Shown here in pieces: positions 50,508 through 60,381 of a DNA stretch of 64,000 nucleotides. This stretch comes from [Actinobacillus] rossii (GTDB lineage: Bacteria > Pseudomonadota > Gammaproteobacteria > Enterobacterales > Pasteurellaceae), in contig UFRQ01000003.1 of NCBI GenBank assembly GCA_900444965.1, forward strand, positions 682,001 through 746,000, in the 5' to 3' direction. Below the pieces are notes generated by a model, which saw only the letters and a list, made by a program, of their open reading frames with translations, was not told the origin of the DNA and made no database searches. Position 1 is the first letter of the stretch, and each line of letters begins with the position of its first letter. Position numbers and translations under genes: made by a program.

Positions 50508-51650
50508 ATGAAAAAATTGCCCTCATTTCTTGATATGTATTCGCAACTTATCGCCATTCCTACGATTAGCGATATTGATCAAAACAACGATATTTCTAAC
50601 CGCACTTTAATTGAATTAATGGCAACGTGGTTGTCAGATTTAGGTTTCAAAACAGAGATTTTGCCTGTAGAAGGAAGCAATGATAAATATAATTTATTGG
50701 CGACTTATGGCGAAGGGGAAGGCGGTTTATTATTAGCAGGGCATACCGATACTGTGCCTTTTGATGAAGGGCGTTGGACGTTCAATCCGTTTAAGTTGAC
50801 GGAGCAAAATGGTAAATTCTATGGGTTAGGTACCGCAGATATGAAAGGGTTCTTTGCTTTTGTATTAGATGCGATTCAACAAATCGATTTAACTAAACTG
50901 ACGAAACCGTTACGTATTTTAGCCACGGCAGATGAAGAAACCACCATGCTTGGTACACGTGTTTTTATTAAACATACGCATATTCGTCCCGATTGCGCTA
51001 TTATTGGTGAACCTACTTCATTGCGACCTGTACGTGCGCATAAAGGACATATTGGCAAAGCAGTACAAATTATTGGTAAATCAGGACATTCCAGCGATCC
51101 GAGCAAAGGCATCAATGCCATTGAGTTAATGCATGAAGCCACAGGCTATTTAATGCAACTACGTAATGAGTTACGTGAAAAATATCAGCATTCTGATTTT
51201 GAGATTCCCTATCCAACCATGAACTTAGGCGCAATTCATGGCGGCGATGCGGTCAATCGTATTTGTGGTTGTTGCGAATTGCATTTTGACATTCGCCCTT
51301 TGCCAAATATGCGTTTGGACGATTTAGATGAAATGCTACGAGAAAAATTAGCACCGATGTTTGAGCAATATGGTGATCGCTTAACGATTCGTAGTTTACA
51401 TGAGCCAACACCTGGTTATGAGTGTGAACACAGTGCGCAAGTAGTGAAAGTGGTGGAAAAATTATTGGGCGAAAAATGTGAAGTCGTGAATTACTGCACA
51501 GAAGCTCCGTTTATTCAAGAACTTTGCCCAACCTTGGTATTAGGTCCGGGTTCTATTGAACAAGCTCATCAACCGGATGAATTTTTATCCGCTGAGTTTA
51601 TTCAACCCACTCGTGATTTGCTCACCAAAATGATTACGCATTTTTGCTAA
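50508..51650 (+). CDS. argE: Acetylornithine deacetylase
   Basis: This M20 metallopeptidase-family enzyme removes acetyl from N-acetylornithine. It has 380 aa (383 in E. coli). Metal ligand motifs [15 protein letters not shown] (His), [13 protein letters not shown] (Asp), [13 protein letters not shown] (Glu pair) and IGEPTSL are intact. It is divergent from argCBH. The presence of argE means the linear rather than the cyclic (ArgJ) route. Confidence 0.95.
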   Translation: MKKLPSFLDMYSQLIAIPTISDIDQNNDISNRTLIELMATWLSDLGFKTEILPVEGSNDKYNLLATYGEGEGGLLLAGHTDTVPFDEGRWTFNPFKLTEQNGKFYGLGTADMKGFFAFVLDAIQQIDLTKLTKPLRILATADEETTMLGTRVFIKHTHIRPDCAIIGEPTSLRPVRAHKGHIGKAVQIIGKSGHSSDPSKGINAIELMHEATGYLMQLRNELREKYQHSDFEIPYPTMNLGAIHGGDAVNRICGCCELHFDIRPLPNMRLDDLDEMLREKLAPMFEQYGDRLTIRSLHEPTPGYECEHSAQVVKVVEKLLGEKCEVVNYCTEAPFIQELCPTLVLGPGSIEQAHQPDEFLSAEFIQPTRDLLTKMITHFC

Positions 51651-51666
51651 AAATACGATAAAAAAC

Positions 51667-51701
51667 GACCGCACTTTGATAAATAAAACTAAAGTGCGGT
51701 C
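51667..51701. terminator. Bidirectional terminator between argE and hslU (inverted USS pair)
   Basis: GACCGCACTTT (51667-51677) and AAAGTGCGGTC (51691-51701) are perfect complements; T-rich flank follows on the plus strand. Confidence 0.85.
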
Positions 51702-51720
51702 AATTTTTTTAATATTTTGA

Positions 51721-53043
51721 TTAAAGAATAAAACGACTTAAATCTTCGTTGTCAACCACATCATTTAATGCATCAGAAACGTATTTTTCATCAATAGTGA
51801 TTTTCTCGCCTGCGCGTTCGCTGGCGTCAAAGGAAATGCCGTCCATTAGGCGTTCAAGCACCGTATGCAAACGGCGAGCACCAATATTCTCGGTTTTCTC
51901 GTTTACGCGGAAAGCGGATTCAGCAATTTTGCTAATACCATTTGGGGTAAACTCAATGTCAACGCCTTCCGTTTTCATTAACTCTTTGTATTGTAAAGTT
52001 AATGAGGCGTTTGGCTCGGTTAAAATACGTTCAAAGTCTTCTTTAGTGAGTGATTTCAATTCAACGCGAATTGGCAAACGACCTTGTAACTCGGGTAATA
52101 AATCTGACGGACGAGCCACTTGGAATGCGCCTGAACAGATGAAGAGAATATGGTCAGTTTTGATCATACCGTGTTTGGTGTTCACCGTTGAACCTTCAAT
52201 AATAGGTAACAAGTCGCGTTGAACTCCTTCGCGCGAAACATCACCACTGCTATGTTCGCCTTTTTTACAAATCTTGTCGATTTCATCGATAAATACGATA
52301 CCATTTTGTTCAACAGCTTCAATGGCTTGTTGTTTCAATTCTTCAGGGTTGACTAATTTCGCGGCTTCTTCATCAATCATCACTTTTAACGCATCTTTGA
52401 CTTTCATTTTGCGTTTTTTCGTTTTGTTTGGAGACATTCCCTCAAAGAGAGATTGTAACTGCGAAGTCATTTCTTCCATACCTGGCGGTGTCATAATTTC
52501 GACGCTGACTTGAGCAGTGACATCAATTTCGATTTCTTTATCATCGAGTGAACCTTCGCGCAGTTTTTTACGGAACACTTGACGGGTTGACGCATTATCG
52601 CTTTCTTGCACATTGCCCCATTGATCTTTGGCTGGTGGTAATAATACATCTAAAATACGATCTTCCGCCGCATCCTGCGCTTTCATACGGTTTTTCTCCA
52701 CCGCTTGAGAACGCACGAGTTTCATCGAAACATCCGCCAAATCGCGGATAATAGAATCCACTTCTTTACCCACATAGCCCACTTCGGTGAACTTAGTGGC
52801 TTCTACTTTAATAAATGGCGCATTGGCTAATTTCGCTAAACGGCGAGCGATTTCGGTTTTACCCACGCCAGTCGGTCCAATCATTAAAATATTCTTGGGC
52901 GTGACTTCTTGGCGCAATTCTTCAGGTAATTGCATACGACGCCAACGGTTACGCAAAGCAATTGCCACGGCGCGTTTTGCTTCATTTTGTCCAATAATAT
53001 GCGCATCTAATTCAGATACAATTTCTCTTGGGGTCATTGACAT
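51721..53043 (-). CDS. hslU: ATP-dependent unfoldase HslU (ClpY)
   Basis: HslU is the hexameric AAA+ partner of HslV and unfolds substrates for degradation. It has 440 aa (443 in E. coli). [26 protein letters not shown] opens it. Walker A is [19 protein letters not shown] (about 54-72), the pore [14 protein letters not shown] follows, and an I-domain and Walker B ([13 protein letters not shown], about 248) come next. The C-terminus [13 protein letters not shown] inserts into HslV. It is separated from hslV by 155 bp containing a palindromic element, unlike the few bases usual in E. coli. Confidence 0.97.
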   Translation of the reverse strand: MSMTPREIVSELDAHIIGQNEAKRAVAIALRNRWRRMQLPEELRQEVTPKNILMIGPTGVGKTEIARRLAKLANAPFIKVEATKFTEVGYVGKEVDSIIRDLADVSMKLVRSQAVEKNRMKAQDAAEDRILDVLLPPAKDQWGNVQESDNASTRQVFRKKLREGSLDDKEIEIDVTAQVSVEIMTPPGMEEMTSQLQSLFEGMSPNKTKKRKMKVKDALKVMIDEEAAKLVNPEELKQQAIEAVEQNGIVFIDEIDKICKKGEHSSGDVSREGVQRDLLPIIEGSTVNTKHGMIKTDHILFICSGAFQVARPSDLLPELQGRLPIRVELKSLTKEDFERILTEPNASLTLQYKELMKTEGVDIEFTPNGISKIAESAFRVNEKTENIGARRLHTVLERLMDGISFDASERAGEKITIDEKYVSDALNDVVDNEDLSRFIL

Positions 53044-53097
53044 AATGTATTCCTAATTCTCAAAATTCTTTAATTTTTAACCGCACTTCAGCAATTT

Positions 53098-53204
53098 ATC
53101 TGAGACGAAATTTCAAAATTGATACAAGGCGGACAGTTGAAAACAGTGCTGTAGCACGGCGAAACTGTTCAACGCAGTAGCAATGCAGAAATTTAGTCTT
53201 AGAT
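53098..53204. repeat. 107-bp palindromic MITE-like element between hslV and hslU
   Basis: The ends are 17-bp inverted repeats matching at 15 of 17 positions (ATCTGAGACGAAATTTC at 53098-53114 and its counterpart at 53188-53204). Inner dyads GGACAGTT/AACTGTTC and GTGCT-GT-AGCAC make the whole unit one long imperfect hairpin. No ORF is present. The right end overlaps the last codon and stop of hslV. No clear target-site duplication was seen. Confidence 0.75.
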
Positions 53205-53720
53205 TTCTTCGATTACGTGATTATGGTTTGTATAAATATCAATATCGCCAGCAATTGTTAACGCCTGTTTAACAATTTCTGCTGCCGTTAAATTATTTTC
53301 GGTGCGTAACAAAGCCAGTGCCGCGGATTTCGCATAATTTCCACCCGAACCGATAGCTAATACATCAAATTCAGGTTCAATCACATCACCACTGCCTGAA
53401 ACTAATAAAAATTCGCTTTCGTTTGCCACGATCATCATCGCTTCCAAACGGCGCAAAGATCGCTCTGTACGCCATTCTTTTGCGAGTTCAACTGCCGCTT
53501 TGACTAAATGCCCTTGGTGCAATTCTAATTTTTTTTCAAATAAATCACGCAAAATAAACGCATCCGCCGTTGAACCAGCGAACCCCGTTACCACTTTATC
53601 TTTATATAAACGGCGCACTTTACGCACGGTGCCTTTCTCTACGCAATTTCCTAAGGTTGCCTGACCATCACCACCAATAGCCACTTTGCCATTCTTACGA
53701 ACGCATACAATCGTTGTCAT
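53199..53720 (-). CDS. hslV: ATP-dependent protease subunit HslV (ClpQ)
   Basis: HslV is the dodecameric proteasome-like peptidase. ATG 53720 is chosen because the next residue is the catalytic Thr ([10 protein letters not shown]); upstream in-frame codons to 53777 would place a spurious leader. It has 173 aa. [35 protein letters not shown] and AIGSGGNYA are diagnostic. The last codon (ATC) and TAA stop fall exactly in the inverted repeat of the 53098-53204 element, so the C-terminus (IEEI) may have been altered by it. A good sigma-32 promoter precedes it. Confidence 0.96.
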   Translation of the reverse strand: MTTIVCVRKNGKVAIGGDGQATLGNCVEKGTVRKVRRLYKDKVVTGFAGSTADAFILRDLFEKKLELHQGHLVKAAVELAKEWRTERSLRRLEAMMIVANESEFLLVSGSGDVIEPEFDVLAIGSGGNYAKSAALALLRTENNLTAAEIVKQALTIAGDIDIYTNHNHVIEEI

Positions 53721-53754
53721 TATTCTGTCCTTTTTCAAGTGAAAGTTGTAAAGA

Positions 53755-53783
53755 AGATTGGGATAGAAAGGCTGCATTTCAAG
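53755..53783 (-). promoter_or_regulatory. Sigma-32 promoter of hslVU
   Basis: On the minus strand, CTTGAAA (53783-53777), a 14-bp spacer and CCCAATCT (53762-53755) closely match the heat-shock consensus CTTGAAA-N-CCCCATNT, about 35 nt before the hslV start. Confidence 0.75.
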
Positions 53784-53823
53784 ATCAGGTTGTGAGAAAT
53801 TCTTTGGTTCCCGTGGAATGAAA

Positions 53824-53848
53824 AAGGGCAGATATAAAACCTGCCCTT
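53824..53848 (-). terminator. Terminator of aspA
   Basis: AAGGGCAG and CTGCCCTT form an 8-bp stem followed on the minus strand by TTTTTC. The stem-loop resembles the dispersed hairpins at 6042, 48550 and 61319 in its GCAGGTTTTATA loop side. Confidence 0.8.
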
Positions 53849-53868
53849 AAAATTACAACCACAATAAA

Positions 53869-55299
53869 TTATTCTTCATCAGTAAATTTCGCCGCTTTGT
53901 AAGTCGGTTTCATTAAGTTTTCTACTGAAAGAATATCGTCTAATTGTGCTTCGGTGAGTAAGCCTTTTTCTAACACAACTTCACGTACGCTACGACCTGT
54001 AGTTGCACAGATTTTACCAACGATATCGCCATTGTGGTGACCGATAAATGGATTTAAGTAAGTTACGATACCGATTGAATTAAACACGAAGTTTTCGCAA
54101 ATTTCTTTGTTTACGGTAATGCCGTTTACACATTTATCTTGTAAGTTAATGCAAGCATTGCCTAAAATTTCGATAGACTCAAACATTGCTTGACCGATAA
54201 CAGGTTCCATTACGTTTAATTGTAATTGACCTGCTTCTGCAGCAAATGTTACGGTTGTGTCATTACCGATTACTTTGAAGCATACTTGGTTAACTACTTC
54301 AGGTACTACCGGGTTAACTTTTGCCGGCATAATTGATGAACCTGCTTGTAATTCAGGTAAGTTGATTTCATTTAGGCCTGCACGTGGACCTGATGATAAT
54401 AAACGTAAGTCATTACAAACTTTAGATAATTTTACTGCAGTACGTTTTAATGCACCGTGAACCATTACGTATGAACCACAGTCAGAGGTTGCTTCGATTA
54501 AGTTTTCAGCGGGTACACAAGGTAAACCTGTGACTTCGGCTAAGTATTTCACTGCAAGTTCTTGATAACCTTCCGGGGTATTTAATGCGGTACCGATAGC
54601 CGTTGCGCCTAAGTTTACTTCAAGTAATAAATCTGCAGTGCGTTTTAAGTTTTTCACTTCTTCTTCAAGCAATACAGCGAATGCTTTGAATTCTTGACCT
54701 ACGGTCATTGGCACAGCATCTTGTAATTGGGTACGACCCATTTTTAAGATGTTAGCGAATTCTTCTGCTTTGGCTTCAAAACCGTGTTGTAGATAACGCA
54801 CTTTTTCGATTAAAGCTAAAATACTGTTATAAACGGCAATACGGAAACCTGTAGGGTAAGCATCATTAGTTGATTGGCTGGCATTAACATGATCCATTGG
54901 GTTGATCACACTGTATTCACCTTTTGCATGACCTAAAATTTCTAATGCAAGGTTTGCCACAACTTCATTTGTATTCATATTGACTGATGTACCTGCTCCA
55001 CCTTGATAGACATCAGATGGGAATTGATCCATACAACGTCCGTTTACAAGGATTTCATCACAAGCTTGTACAATAGCATTAGATATTTTTTTAGGAATTG
55101 CGCCAAGTGCGCCGTTAGCAAGCGCGGTTGCTTTTTTTACCATAACCATACCGCGTACAAATTCAGGCACATCGGAAATGGTCATATTTGAGATGTTAAA
55201 GTTTTCTACCGCTCTTAAGGTATGAATTCCCCAGTAAACATCATTTGAAACTTCGCGTTTGCCTAAAAGATCTACTTCGATACGAGTATTTTTGCTCAT
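53869..55299 (-). CDS. aspA: Aspartate ammonia-lyase (aspartase)
   Basis: It converts L-aspartate to fumarate and ammonia, supplying fumarate for anaerobic respiration. It has 476 aa with ATG 55299 (GGAGAACAACC upstream); an open frame runs to 55341 but is not needed. The fumarase/aspartase signature [19 protein letters not shown] (about 320) is intact, with [10 protein letters not shown] and the SS loop. It is divergent from a Dcu transporter, a classic pairing. A perfect FNR box lies 66 bp upstream. Confidence 0.96.
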   Translation of the reverse strand: MSKNTRIEVDLLGKREVSNDVYWGIHTLRAVENFNISNMTISDVPEFVRGMVMVKKATALANGALGAIPKKISNAIVQACDEILVNGRCMDQFPSDVYQGGAGTSVNMNTNEVVANLALEILGHAKGEYSVINPMDHVNASQSTNDAYPTGFRIAVYNSILALIEKVRYLQHGFEAKAEEFANILKMGRTQLQDAVPMTVGQEFKAFAVLLEEEVKNLKRTADLLLEVNLGATAIGTALNTPEGYQELAVKYLAEVTGLPCVPAENLIEATSDCGSYVMVHGALKRTAVKLSKVCNDLRLLSSGPRAGLNEINLPELQAGSSIMPAKVNPVVPEVVNQVCFKVIGNDTTVTFAAEAGQLQLNVMEPVIGQAMFESIEILGNACINLQDKCVNGITVNKEICENFVFNSIGIVTYLNPFIGHHNGDIVGKICATTGRSVREVVLEKGLLTEAQLDDILSVENLMKPTYKAAKFTDEE

Positions 55300-55336
55300 G
55301 GTTGTTCTCCAAAAATGAGGATTAATTTCAAGGCGA

Positions 55337-55342
55337 ATCATA
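55337..55342 (-). promoter_or_regulatory. Candidate -10 of the aspA promoter
   Basis: TATGAT on the minus strand predicts a start near 55330, which places the upstream FNR box at about -41.5, the class II activation position. Confidence 0.6.
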
Positions 55343-55364
55343 CTCCGATTGAGCGAGAAAAAAC

Positions 55365-55378
55365 TTGATCTGAATCAA
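55365..55378. promoter_or_regulatory. Perfect FNR site upstream of aspA
   Basis: TTGAT-CTGA-ATCAA is an exact match to the FNR consensus TTGAT-N4-ATCAA, centred at 55371.5. The rest of the 312-bp aspA-dcu gap (to 55611) is AT-rich and no confident promoter of the transporter gene was found. Confidence 0.82.
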
Positions 55379-55611
55379 TTTTTAAAAGGCGTATTCAAGA
55401 TATAAATTTATTGCTCACATTATAAAAATTAGGTTGTAAATTCTCCAAATAAGCTTACTCTTTATAGTTATATACTGGGCGAGAGTGAAAAACCTTGCAA
55501 AACCTAGTATTTTCACTAAAATTCATCACGGAAAAGTGTCGTTAACAGTTTCTTTTTGCAAGCGCGGTCGTTTTCTAACCAATTTTTTAATTATCCATGG
55601 AGGAATAGAAC

Positions 55612-56934
55612 ATGTCAGCTATGTTCCTTATTCAATTTGCCATTGTACTTTTATGTATTTTGGTGGGGGCTCGAGTCGGTGGTATTGGCTTGGGTGTGTT
55701 TGGTGGTCTAGGTCTAGCCATTTTATCTTTTGGTTTTGGTTTAAAACCAGCCGGTCTTCCAATCGACGTAATGTTTATGATTATGGCGGTGGTTTCAGCG
55801 GCAGCAGCAATGCAAGCCGCAGGCGGTTTGGATTATATGATTAAAATTGCGACCAATATTTTACGTCGTAATCCAAAATATATTACTTTTATGGCGCCAG
55901 CAGTAACATGGACTTTTACTGTGTTAGCGGGTACAGGTCATGTGGCTTATTCTGTATTACCTGTCATCGCTGAAGTAAGCCGTCATAATGGCATACGTCC
56001 AGAACGTCCACTTTCAATGGCTGTTATTGCTTCACAATTTGCTATCGTTGCAAGTCCAATTGCCGCGGCTGTTGTTGCAGTAGTTAACTATTTGGAACCA
56101 CAAGGCATCACTTTAGGTTCTGTATTGGGTGTAACAATGCCTGCTACAGTTTTAGGTATCGCGCTTGCTTGTGTATTTGTAAACAAAATGGGTAAAGAAT
56201 TAAAAGATGACCCAGAATATCAACGTCGTTTACAAAATCCTGAGTATGTAAAAGAAAATAACTCTAATGTAAAACTTGATGAAATCAAATTAAAACCAAC
56301 TGCGAAATTGTCAGTAGGTTTATTCTTATTTGGTGCGTTATTAGTTGTGTTAATGGGGGCGATGCCTTCATTGCGTCCGACATTTGATGGTAAAGCGATG
56401 GGTATGGCTCATACTATTGAAATCGTTATGTTAACCATTGGTGCTTTAATTATTTTCTTCTGTAAACCAGATGGTAATGAAATTACTAAAGGTTCTGTAT
56501 TCCACGCTGGTATGCGTGCGGTAATTGCAATTTTTGGTATCGCATGGTTAGGTGATACGTTAATGCAAGGTCATATGGATGAAGTAAAAGGTATGGTAAC
56601 AGGCTTAGTGGAAACTGCGCCATGGACATTCGCGTTTGCATTATTTGTATTGTCTGTGATGGTTAATAGCCAAGGTGCAACTGTGGCTACATTGTTCCCA
56701 TTAGCAATTGCATTAGGCATTCCAGCGCCGGTATTAATCGGGGTATTCGTTGCTGTTAATGGTTACTTCTTTATTCCAAACTATGGTCCAATCATTGCGT
56801 CTATTGATTTTGACACAACAGGGACTACACGTATTGGTAAATTTATTTTCAACCATAGCTTTATGATTCCAGGCTTATTAAGTATGGTATTTAGTATTGC
56901 ATTTGGTTTATTATTCGCGAATATTCTTCTTTAA
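55612..56934 (+). CDS. dcuB: Anaerobic C4-dicarboxylate transporter (Dcu family)
   Basis: It probably exchanges fumarate, aspartate or malate for succinate at the inner membrane. It has 440 aa with about ten to twelve hydrophobic segments. [60 protein letters not shown] and the C-terminal [21 protein letters not shown] are Dcu signatures. DcuA and DcuB are hard to tell apart; the AGTGH and IRPERP segments look more DcuB-like, hence the symbol. ATGGAGGAATAGAAC is the SD region. Divergent from aspA. Confidence 0.88.
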   Translation: MSAMFLIQFAIVLLCILVGARVGGIGLGVFGGLGLAILSFGFGLKPAGLPIDVMFMIMAVVSAAAAMQAAGGLDYMIKIATNILRRNPKYITFMAPAVTWTFTVLAGTGHVAYSVLPVIAEVSRHNGIRPERPLSMAVIASQFAIVASPIAAAVVAVVNYLEPQGITLGSVLGVTMPATVLGIALACVFVNKMGKELKDDPEYQRRLQNPEYVKENNSNVKLDEIKLKPTAKLSVGLFLFGALLVVLMGAMPSLRPTFDGKAMGMAHTIEIVMLTIGALIIFFCKPDGNEITKGSVFHAGMRAVIAIFGIAWLGDTLMQGHMDEVKGMVTGLVETAPWTFAFALFVLSVMVNSQGATVATLFPLAIALGIPAPVLIGVFVAVNGYFFIPNYGPIIASIDFDTTGTTRIGKFIFNHSFMIPGLLSMVFSIAFGLLFANILL

Positions 56935-56950
56935 TTCACGAATAGTAGAT

Positions 56951-56978
56951 AAAGGGCCCCAGTTAATGGGGCTTTTTT
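56951..56978 (+). terminator. Terminator of the Dcu transporter gene
   Basis: GCCCC (56956-56960) and GGGGC (56968-56972) form a stem around AGTTAAT, followed by six T. Confidence 0.82.
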
Positions 56979-57073
56979 ATTGTATTGAAATGAGTTTGAG
57001 TGAATTCTTGATGATTTATTATTTGCATAGTGCTAGCTTAAATGTGGATATGAACAAATGAGAATATAGGTTA

Positions 57074-58936
57074 TTACTGGTCTTGTTCTAGTAATGCGTT
57101 ATGTTCTTTAATGATCGCCATAAAGGGTTGGGCAAAACGTTCCCACTTAATTGCACCAACACCATTAATTTGTAGCATTTCAGCTTTTGTTGTAGGTAAA
57201 TAACGTGACATTTCTTGTAAAGTTGCATCACTAAAGACGATATATGGCGGAATATTTTCGCGATCAGCAATTTGTTTTCGTAGAAAACGTAGGCGGGCAA
57301 AGAGACTTTTGTCATAATTGGTGACCGCACTTTTTTGTGGCGCAGAAAGTGTTGTAATCGCGGATAAGCGTGGCATAGCGAGCTCTAATGGCACTTCACC
57401 ACGAAGTATTGGACGAGCACTTTCGGTCAGTTGTAACTGTAAGCCGACTTCATTCATGATTTGATTGATAATACCTAGATGTATGAGTTGGCGGATCACA
57501 GATTGCCAATATTCCTTGCTTTTATCCTTTCCAATACCATATACACTTAGTTGGTCATGTTGATATTCGCGAATTTTCTGATTATTTAAACCACGTAACA
57601 CACCAATAATATATTGCATACCAAAGCGTTGACCTGTGCGGTAAATCGTAGAAAGAATTTTCTGTGCATCCAGTAATCCATCATATTTTTGGGGTGGATC
57701 TAGACAGATATCACAGTTATGACAAGGTGTCTGACGATTTTCACCAAAATAATTTAATAACACTAATCGACGGCAAGTTTGGCTTTCTGCAAATTCGCCG
57801 ATAGCTTCTAATTTATGTTGCTTAATATCTCGTTGTGAACTTTCAGGTTCTTCCATCAGGATTTTATGTAACCAACCATAATCAGCGGGTTCATAAAACA
57901 AAACTGCTTCGGCGGGTAAATCATCACGTCCTGCACGCCCTGTTTCTTGATAATATGCTTCAATACTCCGAGATAAATCGAAATGTGCGACAAAACGCAC
58001 GTTAGATTTATTAATTCCCATTCCAAAGGCAATGGTTGCAACGACAACTTGAATATCATCTCGTTGGAATGCGCGTTGCACGCGTTCACGTTCAGGAAAT
58101 GCCATACCGGCATGATAAAATTCGGCAGAGATACCACGTTTCTTCAATGCTTCGGCAATTTTTTCTGATTTATGACGACTGTTGCAATACACAATCCCGC
58201 TTTTACCTTTTTGTGCAGCCACAAAATGGCAAAGCTGCTCTATGGGTTTAAATTTTTCAACCAGCGTATAACGAATATTGGGGCGATCAAAACTGCCTAC
58301 ATACAAGTGCGGTTGGTTTAAACGAAGATTATAGAGAATATCTTGGCGAGTAGTTTTATCGGCTGTTGCCGTTAACGCCATAATGGGGACATTGGGAAAA
58401 GTTGATTTTAACCCGCCAAGCTGAGTGTATTCTGGACGAAAATCGTGTCCCCATTGTGAAATACAATGGGCTTCATCAATGGCAATAAAACTGACCTTAC
58501 AGAGTGAAATAAACGAAAAGAAACTGTTTGTCATCACTTTTTCAGGTGAAAGATAAAGCAATTTCAGTTGACCTGAAATGGCTTTGTTTTGCACCTGTTG
58601 CTGTTCTTCGTAAGTCTGCGTTGAGTTGAGATAATCAGCCTCAATACCGTTGGTAACTAGCTGATCCACTTGGTCTTTCATCAAAGAAATGAGCGGTGAA
58701 ATGACCAAAGTTAAGCCAGAGAAACAGAGTGCGGGGATTTGATAACAAAGTGACTTCCCATTCCCTGTTGCCATTACTACAAGGCTATCTTGTCCAGAAA
58801 GGGTGGCGTTAATCGCTTCTTCTTGCCCTTTACGGAAATGGTGATAGCCAAAAACTTGGTGCAATACATCAAGTGCGGTCATTTTCACCGTACTTTTTGT
58901 ATTTTGTGTTGAGTAGATTTGGGGTGTATCTCCCAT
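57074..58936 (-). CDS. recQ: ATP-dependent DNA helicase RecQ
   Basis: RecQ is a 3'-5' helicase for recombination and replication-fork repair. It has 620 aa. Walker A is VMATGNGKSLCYQ (about 55-67), the DEAH box is in FIAIDEAHCISQWGHDFRPEY, and motif VI is QETGRAGRDDLPAEAV. The RQC zinc site has Cys in ESQTCRRLVLLNYFGE and CHNCDICLDPP. An HRDC domain follows near the C-terminus. ATG 58936 overlaps the cyaY stop (TAATG), favouring coupled translation; an in-frame ATG at 58882 lies inside a USS (ATGACCGCACTT encodes Met-Thr-Ala-Leu) and is the usual family start, so the first 18 residues are uncertain. Confidence 0.94.
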   Translation of the reverse strand: MGDTPQIYSTQNTKSTVKMTALDVLHQVFGYHHFRKGQEEAINATLSGQDSLVVMATGNGKSLCYQIPALCFSGLTLVISPLISLMKDQVDQLVTNGIEADYLNSTQTYEEQQQVQNKAISGQLKLLYLSPEKVMTNSFFSFISLCKVSFIAIDEAHCISQWGHDFRPEYTQLGGLKSTFPNVPIMALTATADKTTRQDILYNLRLNQPHLYVGSFDRPNIRYTLVEKFKPIEQLCHFVAAQKGKSGIVYCNSRHKSEKIAEALKKRGISAEFYHAGMAFPERERVQRAFQRDDIQVVVATIAFGMGINKSNVRFVAHFDLSRSIEAYYQETGRAGRDDLPAEAVLFYEPADYGWLHKILMEEPESSQRDIKQHKLEAIGEFAESQTCRRLVLLNYFGENRQTPCHNCDICLDPPQKYDGLLDAQKILSTIYRTGQRFGMQYIIGVLRGLNNQKIREYQHDQLSVYGIGKDKSKEYWQSVIRQLIHLGIINQIMNEVGLQLQLTESARPILRGEVPLELAMPRLSAITTLSAPQKSAVTNYDKSLFARLRFLRKQIADRENIPPYIVFSDATLQEMSRYLPTTKAEMLQINGVGAIKWERFAQPFMAIIKEHNALLEQDQ

Positions 58937-59245
58937 TTACTCAAATTCCACCGTTTCACCATGGGCAGCACAAGCTTCCGTTAAAGCATCCCAAAAACGT
59001 ACACCTTGGCTATTCACCCAATCGTTTTCTTTCCAGGCGAAATGTAATCCACCTAGGCGGCTAGCAAGCCAAAGTTCAAGCATTGCTTCTTGTTTGTTAA
59101 TGACAATTTGAGAACGATCATTGAATGTTATAGTCAATACAGAACCTTGTCGTTCAACATCCACATCTGCACCTTGTTCATCACATTGTGTTTCAATGCT
59201 ATCCCACGCTTGTTCAATATTTTGATGGAATTCTACTAAATTCAT
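58937..59245 (-). CDS. cyaY: Iron-sulfur cluster assembly/frataxin protein CyaY
   Basis: This frataxin homologue modulates IscS iron delivery. It has 102 aa (106 in E. coli). An N-terminal acidic helix (VEFHQNIEQAWDSIETQCDEQGADVDVE) and the beta-sheet core with the conserved WLASRLGGLHFAW are diagnostic. It lies directly before recQ with a 1-bp arrangement of stop and start. A hairpin of degenerate USS palindrome lies upstream near 59311. Confidence 0.93.
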   Translation of the reverse strand: MNLVEFHQNIEQAWDSIETQCDEQGADVDVERQGSVLTITFNDRSQIVINKQEAMLELWLASRLGGLHFAWKENDWVNSQGVRFWDALTEACAAHGETVEFE

Positions 59246-59310
59246 AGTTTGCCTTGGTTAGTAAGTTTGGGCACGATTATAGGCTTTTCATTGTTTTGGA
59301 GCAAATAAAA

Positions 59311-59330
59311 TGCGGTCAAATTTGACCGCA
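59311..59330 (-). terminator. Terminator of iolG (palindrome with degenerate USS cores)
   Basis: TGCGGTCAAATTTGACCGCA is a perfect 20-bp palindrome. On the minus strand it is followed by TTTTATTTG. Confidence 0.78.
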
Positions 59331-59353
59331 GTTTAATGACTGAAAAAATTGAT

Positions 59354-60364
59354 TTAGGCTACTTCGCTGATTTTTACAGGGCGACCTTCTTCCAATGATT
59401 TTTTCGCCGCTAATGCAATTAACACTGGTTGTAAACCATCATTACCGTTTACAAGAGTTGGCTTGTCGTTGACTACGGAATCCACAAAACAAGAGATTTC
59501 GCTGGCAAAGGATTGCATATAACGTTCTAAGAAGAAGTATTTTGGTTTTTCTGCAATGACACCCGCTTCACAAGAGTAAACTGCGGTGGAATCTGTGTCA
59601 TTTTTCGTTTGAACTGCGCCTTTTGAGCCAAATACTTCCGCGCGTTGGTCATAACCATAAACCGCTTTACGGCTATTATCAATCACGCCGATAGCACCAT
59701 TGGCGAGTTTCAAGGTAATGACAGCGGTATCAATATCACCTGCTTTACCAATTTCAGGATTAACTAAAACGCCACCCGCGGCATAAACTTCGGTCACTTC
59801 GCTACCTGATAAATAACGAATCATATCGAAATCATGAATCGTCATATCAAAGAACAAACCGCCTGATACTTTAACGTATTCGATTGGTGGCGCGTCAGGG
59901 TCGCGTGAGGTCACACGAATTAAATGCGGTTCGCCAATATCGCCCGCCACTACACGATCTTTAATGGCTTTAAAGTTATGGTCAAAACGGCGGTTGAAAC
60001 CAACTTGGAATTTAACGCCTGCTTTTTCCACTTCGGCTAATACTTCACGGATTTTATCTTTATCAGGATCCACAGGTTTTTCGCAGAAGACATGTTTGCC
60101 GGCACGCGCCGCCGCAATAGAAATTGGCGCGTGTGTGTTTGTCGATGAACAAACTAATACCGCATCAATTTCAGGATCTTGCAGAATGTGGTTGTAATCT
60201 TCGTACACATAAGGAATGCCCATTCCTTTTGCCCATTCTTTTAATTCATCGGTGACGCGCACATCTGAAATGGCTTTAATTTCCGCACCTTTGACATATT
60301 TAGTAATACTTTCTGAGTGAACACGACCAATACGGCCTGCACCGATAATACCTACTTTAATCAT
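59354..60364 (-). CDS. iolG: Inositol 2-dehydrogenase
   Basis: It oxidises myo-inositol to scyllo-inosose with NAD+. It has 336 aa, of the GFO/IDH/MocA family. The Rossmann motif is VGIIGAGRIGRVHSESI, the catalytic Lys is in FCEKPVDPD (about 97), and MTIHDFDMIRYL carries the Asp/His pair. It is the last gene of iolDEG on the minus strand, 17 bp after iolE, so one transcript is likely. Substrate is supported by the neighbours iolE and iolD. Confidence 0.93.
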   Translation of the reverse strand: MIKVGIIGAGRIGRVHSESITKYVKGAEIKAISDVRVTDELKEWAKGMGIPYVYEDYNHILQDPEIDAVLVCSSTNTHAPISIAAARAGKHVFCEKPVDPDKDKIREVLAEVEKAGVKFQVGFNRRFDHNFKAIKDRVVAGDIGEPHLIRVTSRDPDAPPIEYVKVSGGLFFDMTIHDFDMIRYLSGSEVTEVYAAGGVLVNPEIGKAGDIDTAVITLKLANGAIGVIDNSRKAVYGYDQRAEVFGSKGAVQTKNDTDSTAVYSCEAGVIAEKPKYFFLERYMQSFASEISCFVDSVVNDKPTLVNGNDGLQPVLIALAAKKSLEEGRPVKISEVA

Positions 60365-60381
60365 TTCTTTATTCCTCTCGA

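Noticed and set aside
51749..53056. Several 67-157-aa plus-strand frames
   Set aside because: They are antisense to hslU, whose full-length frame and motifs are certain.
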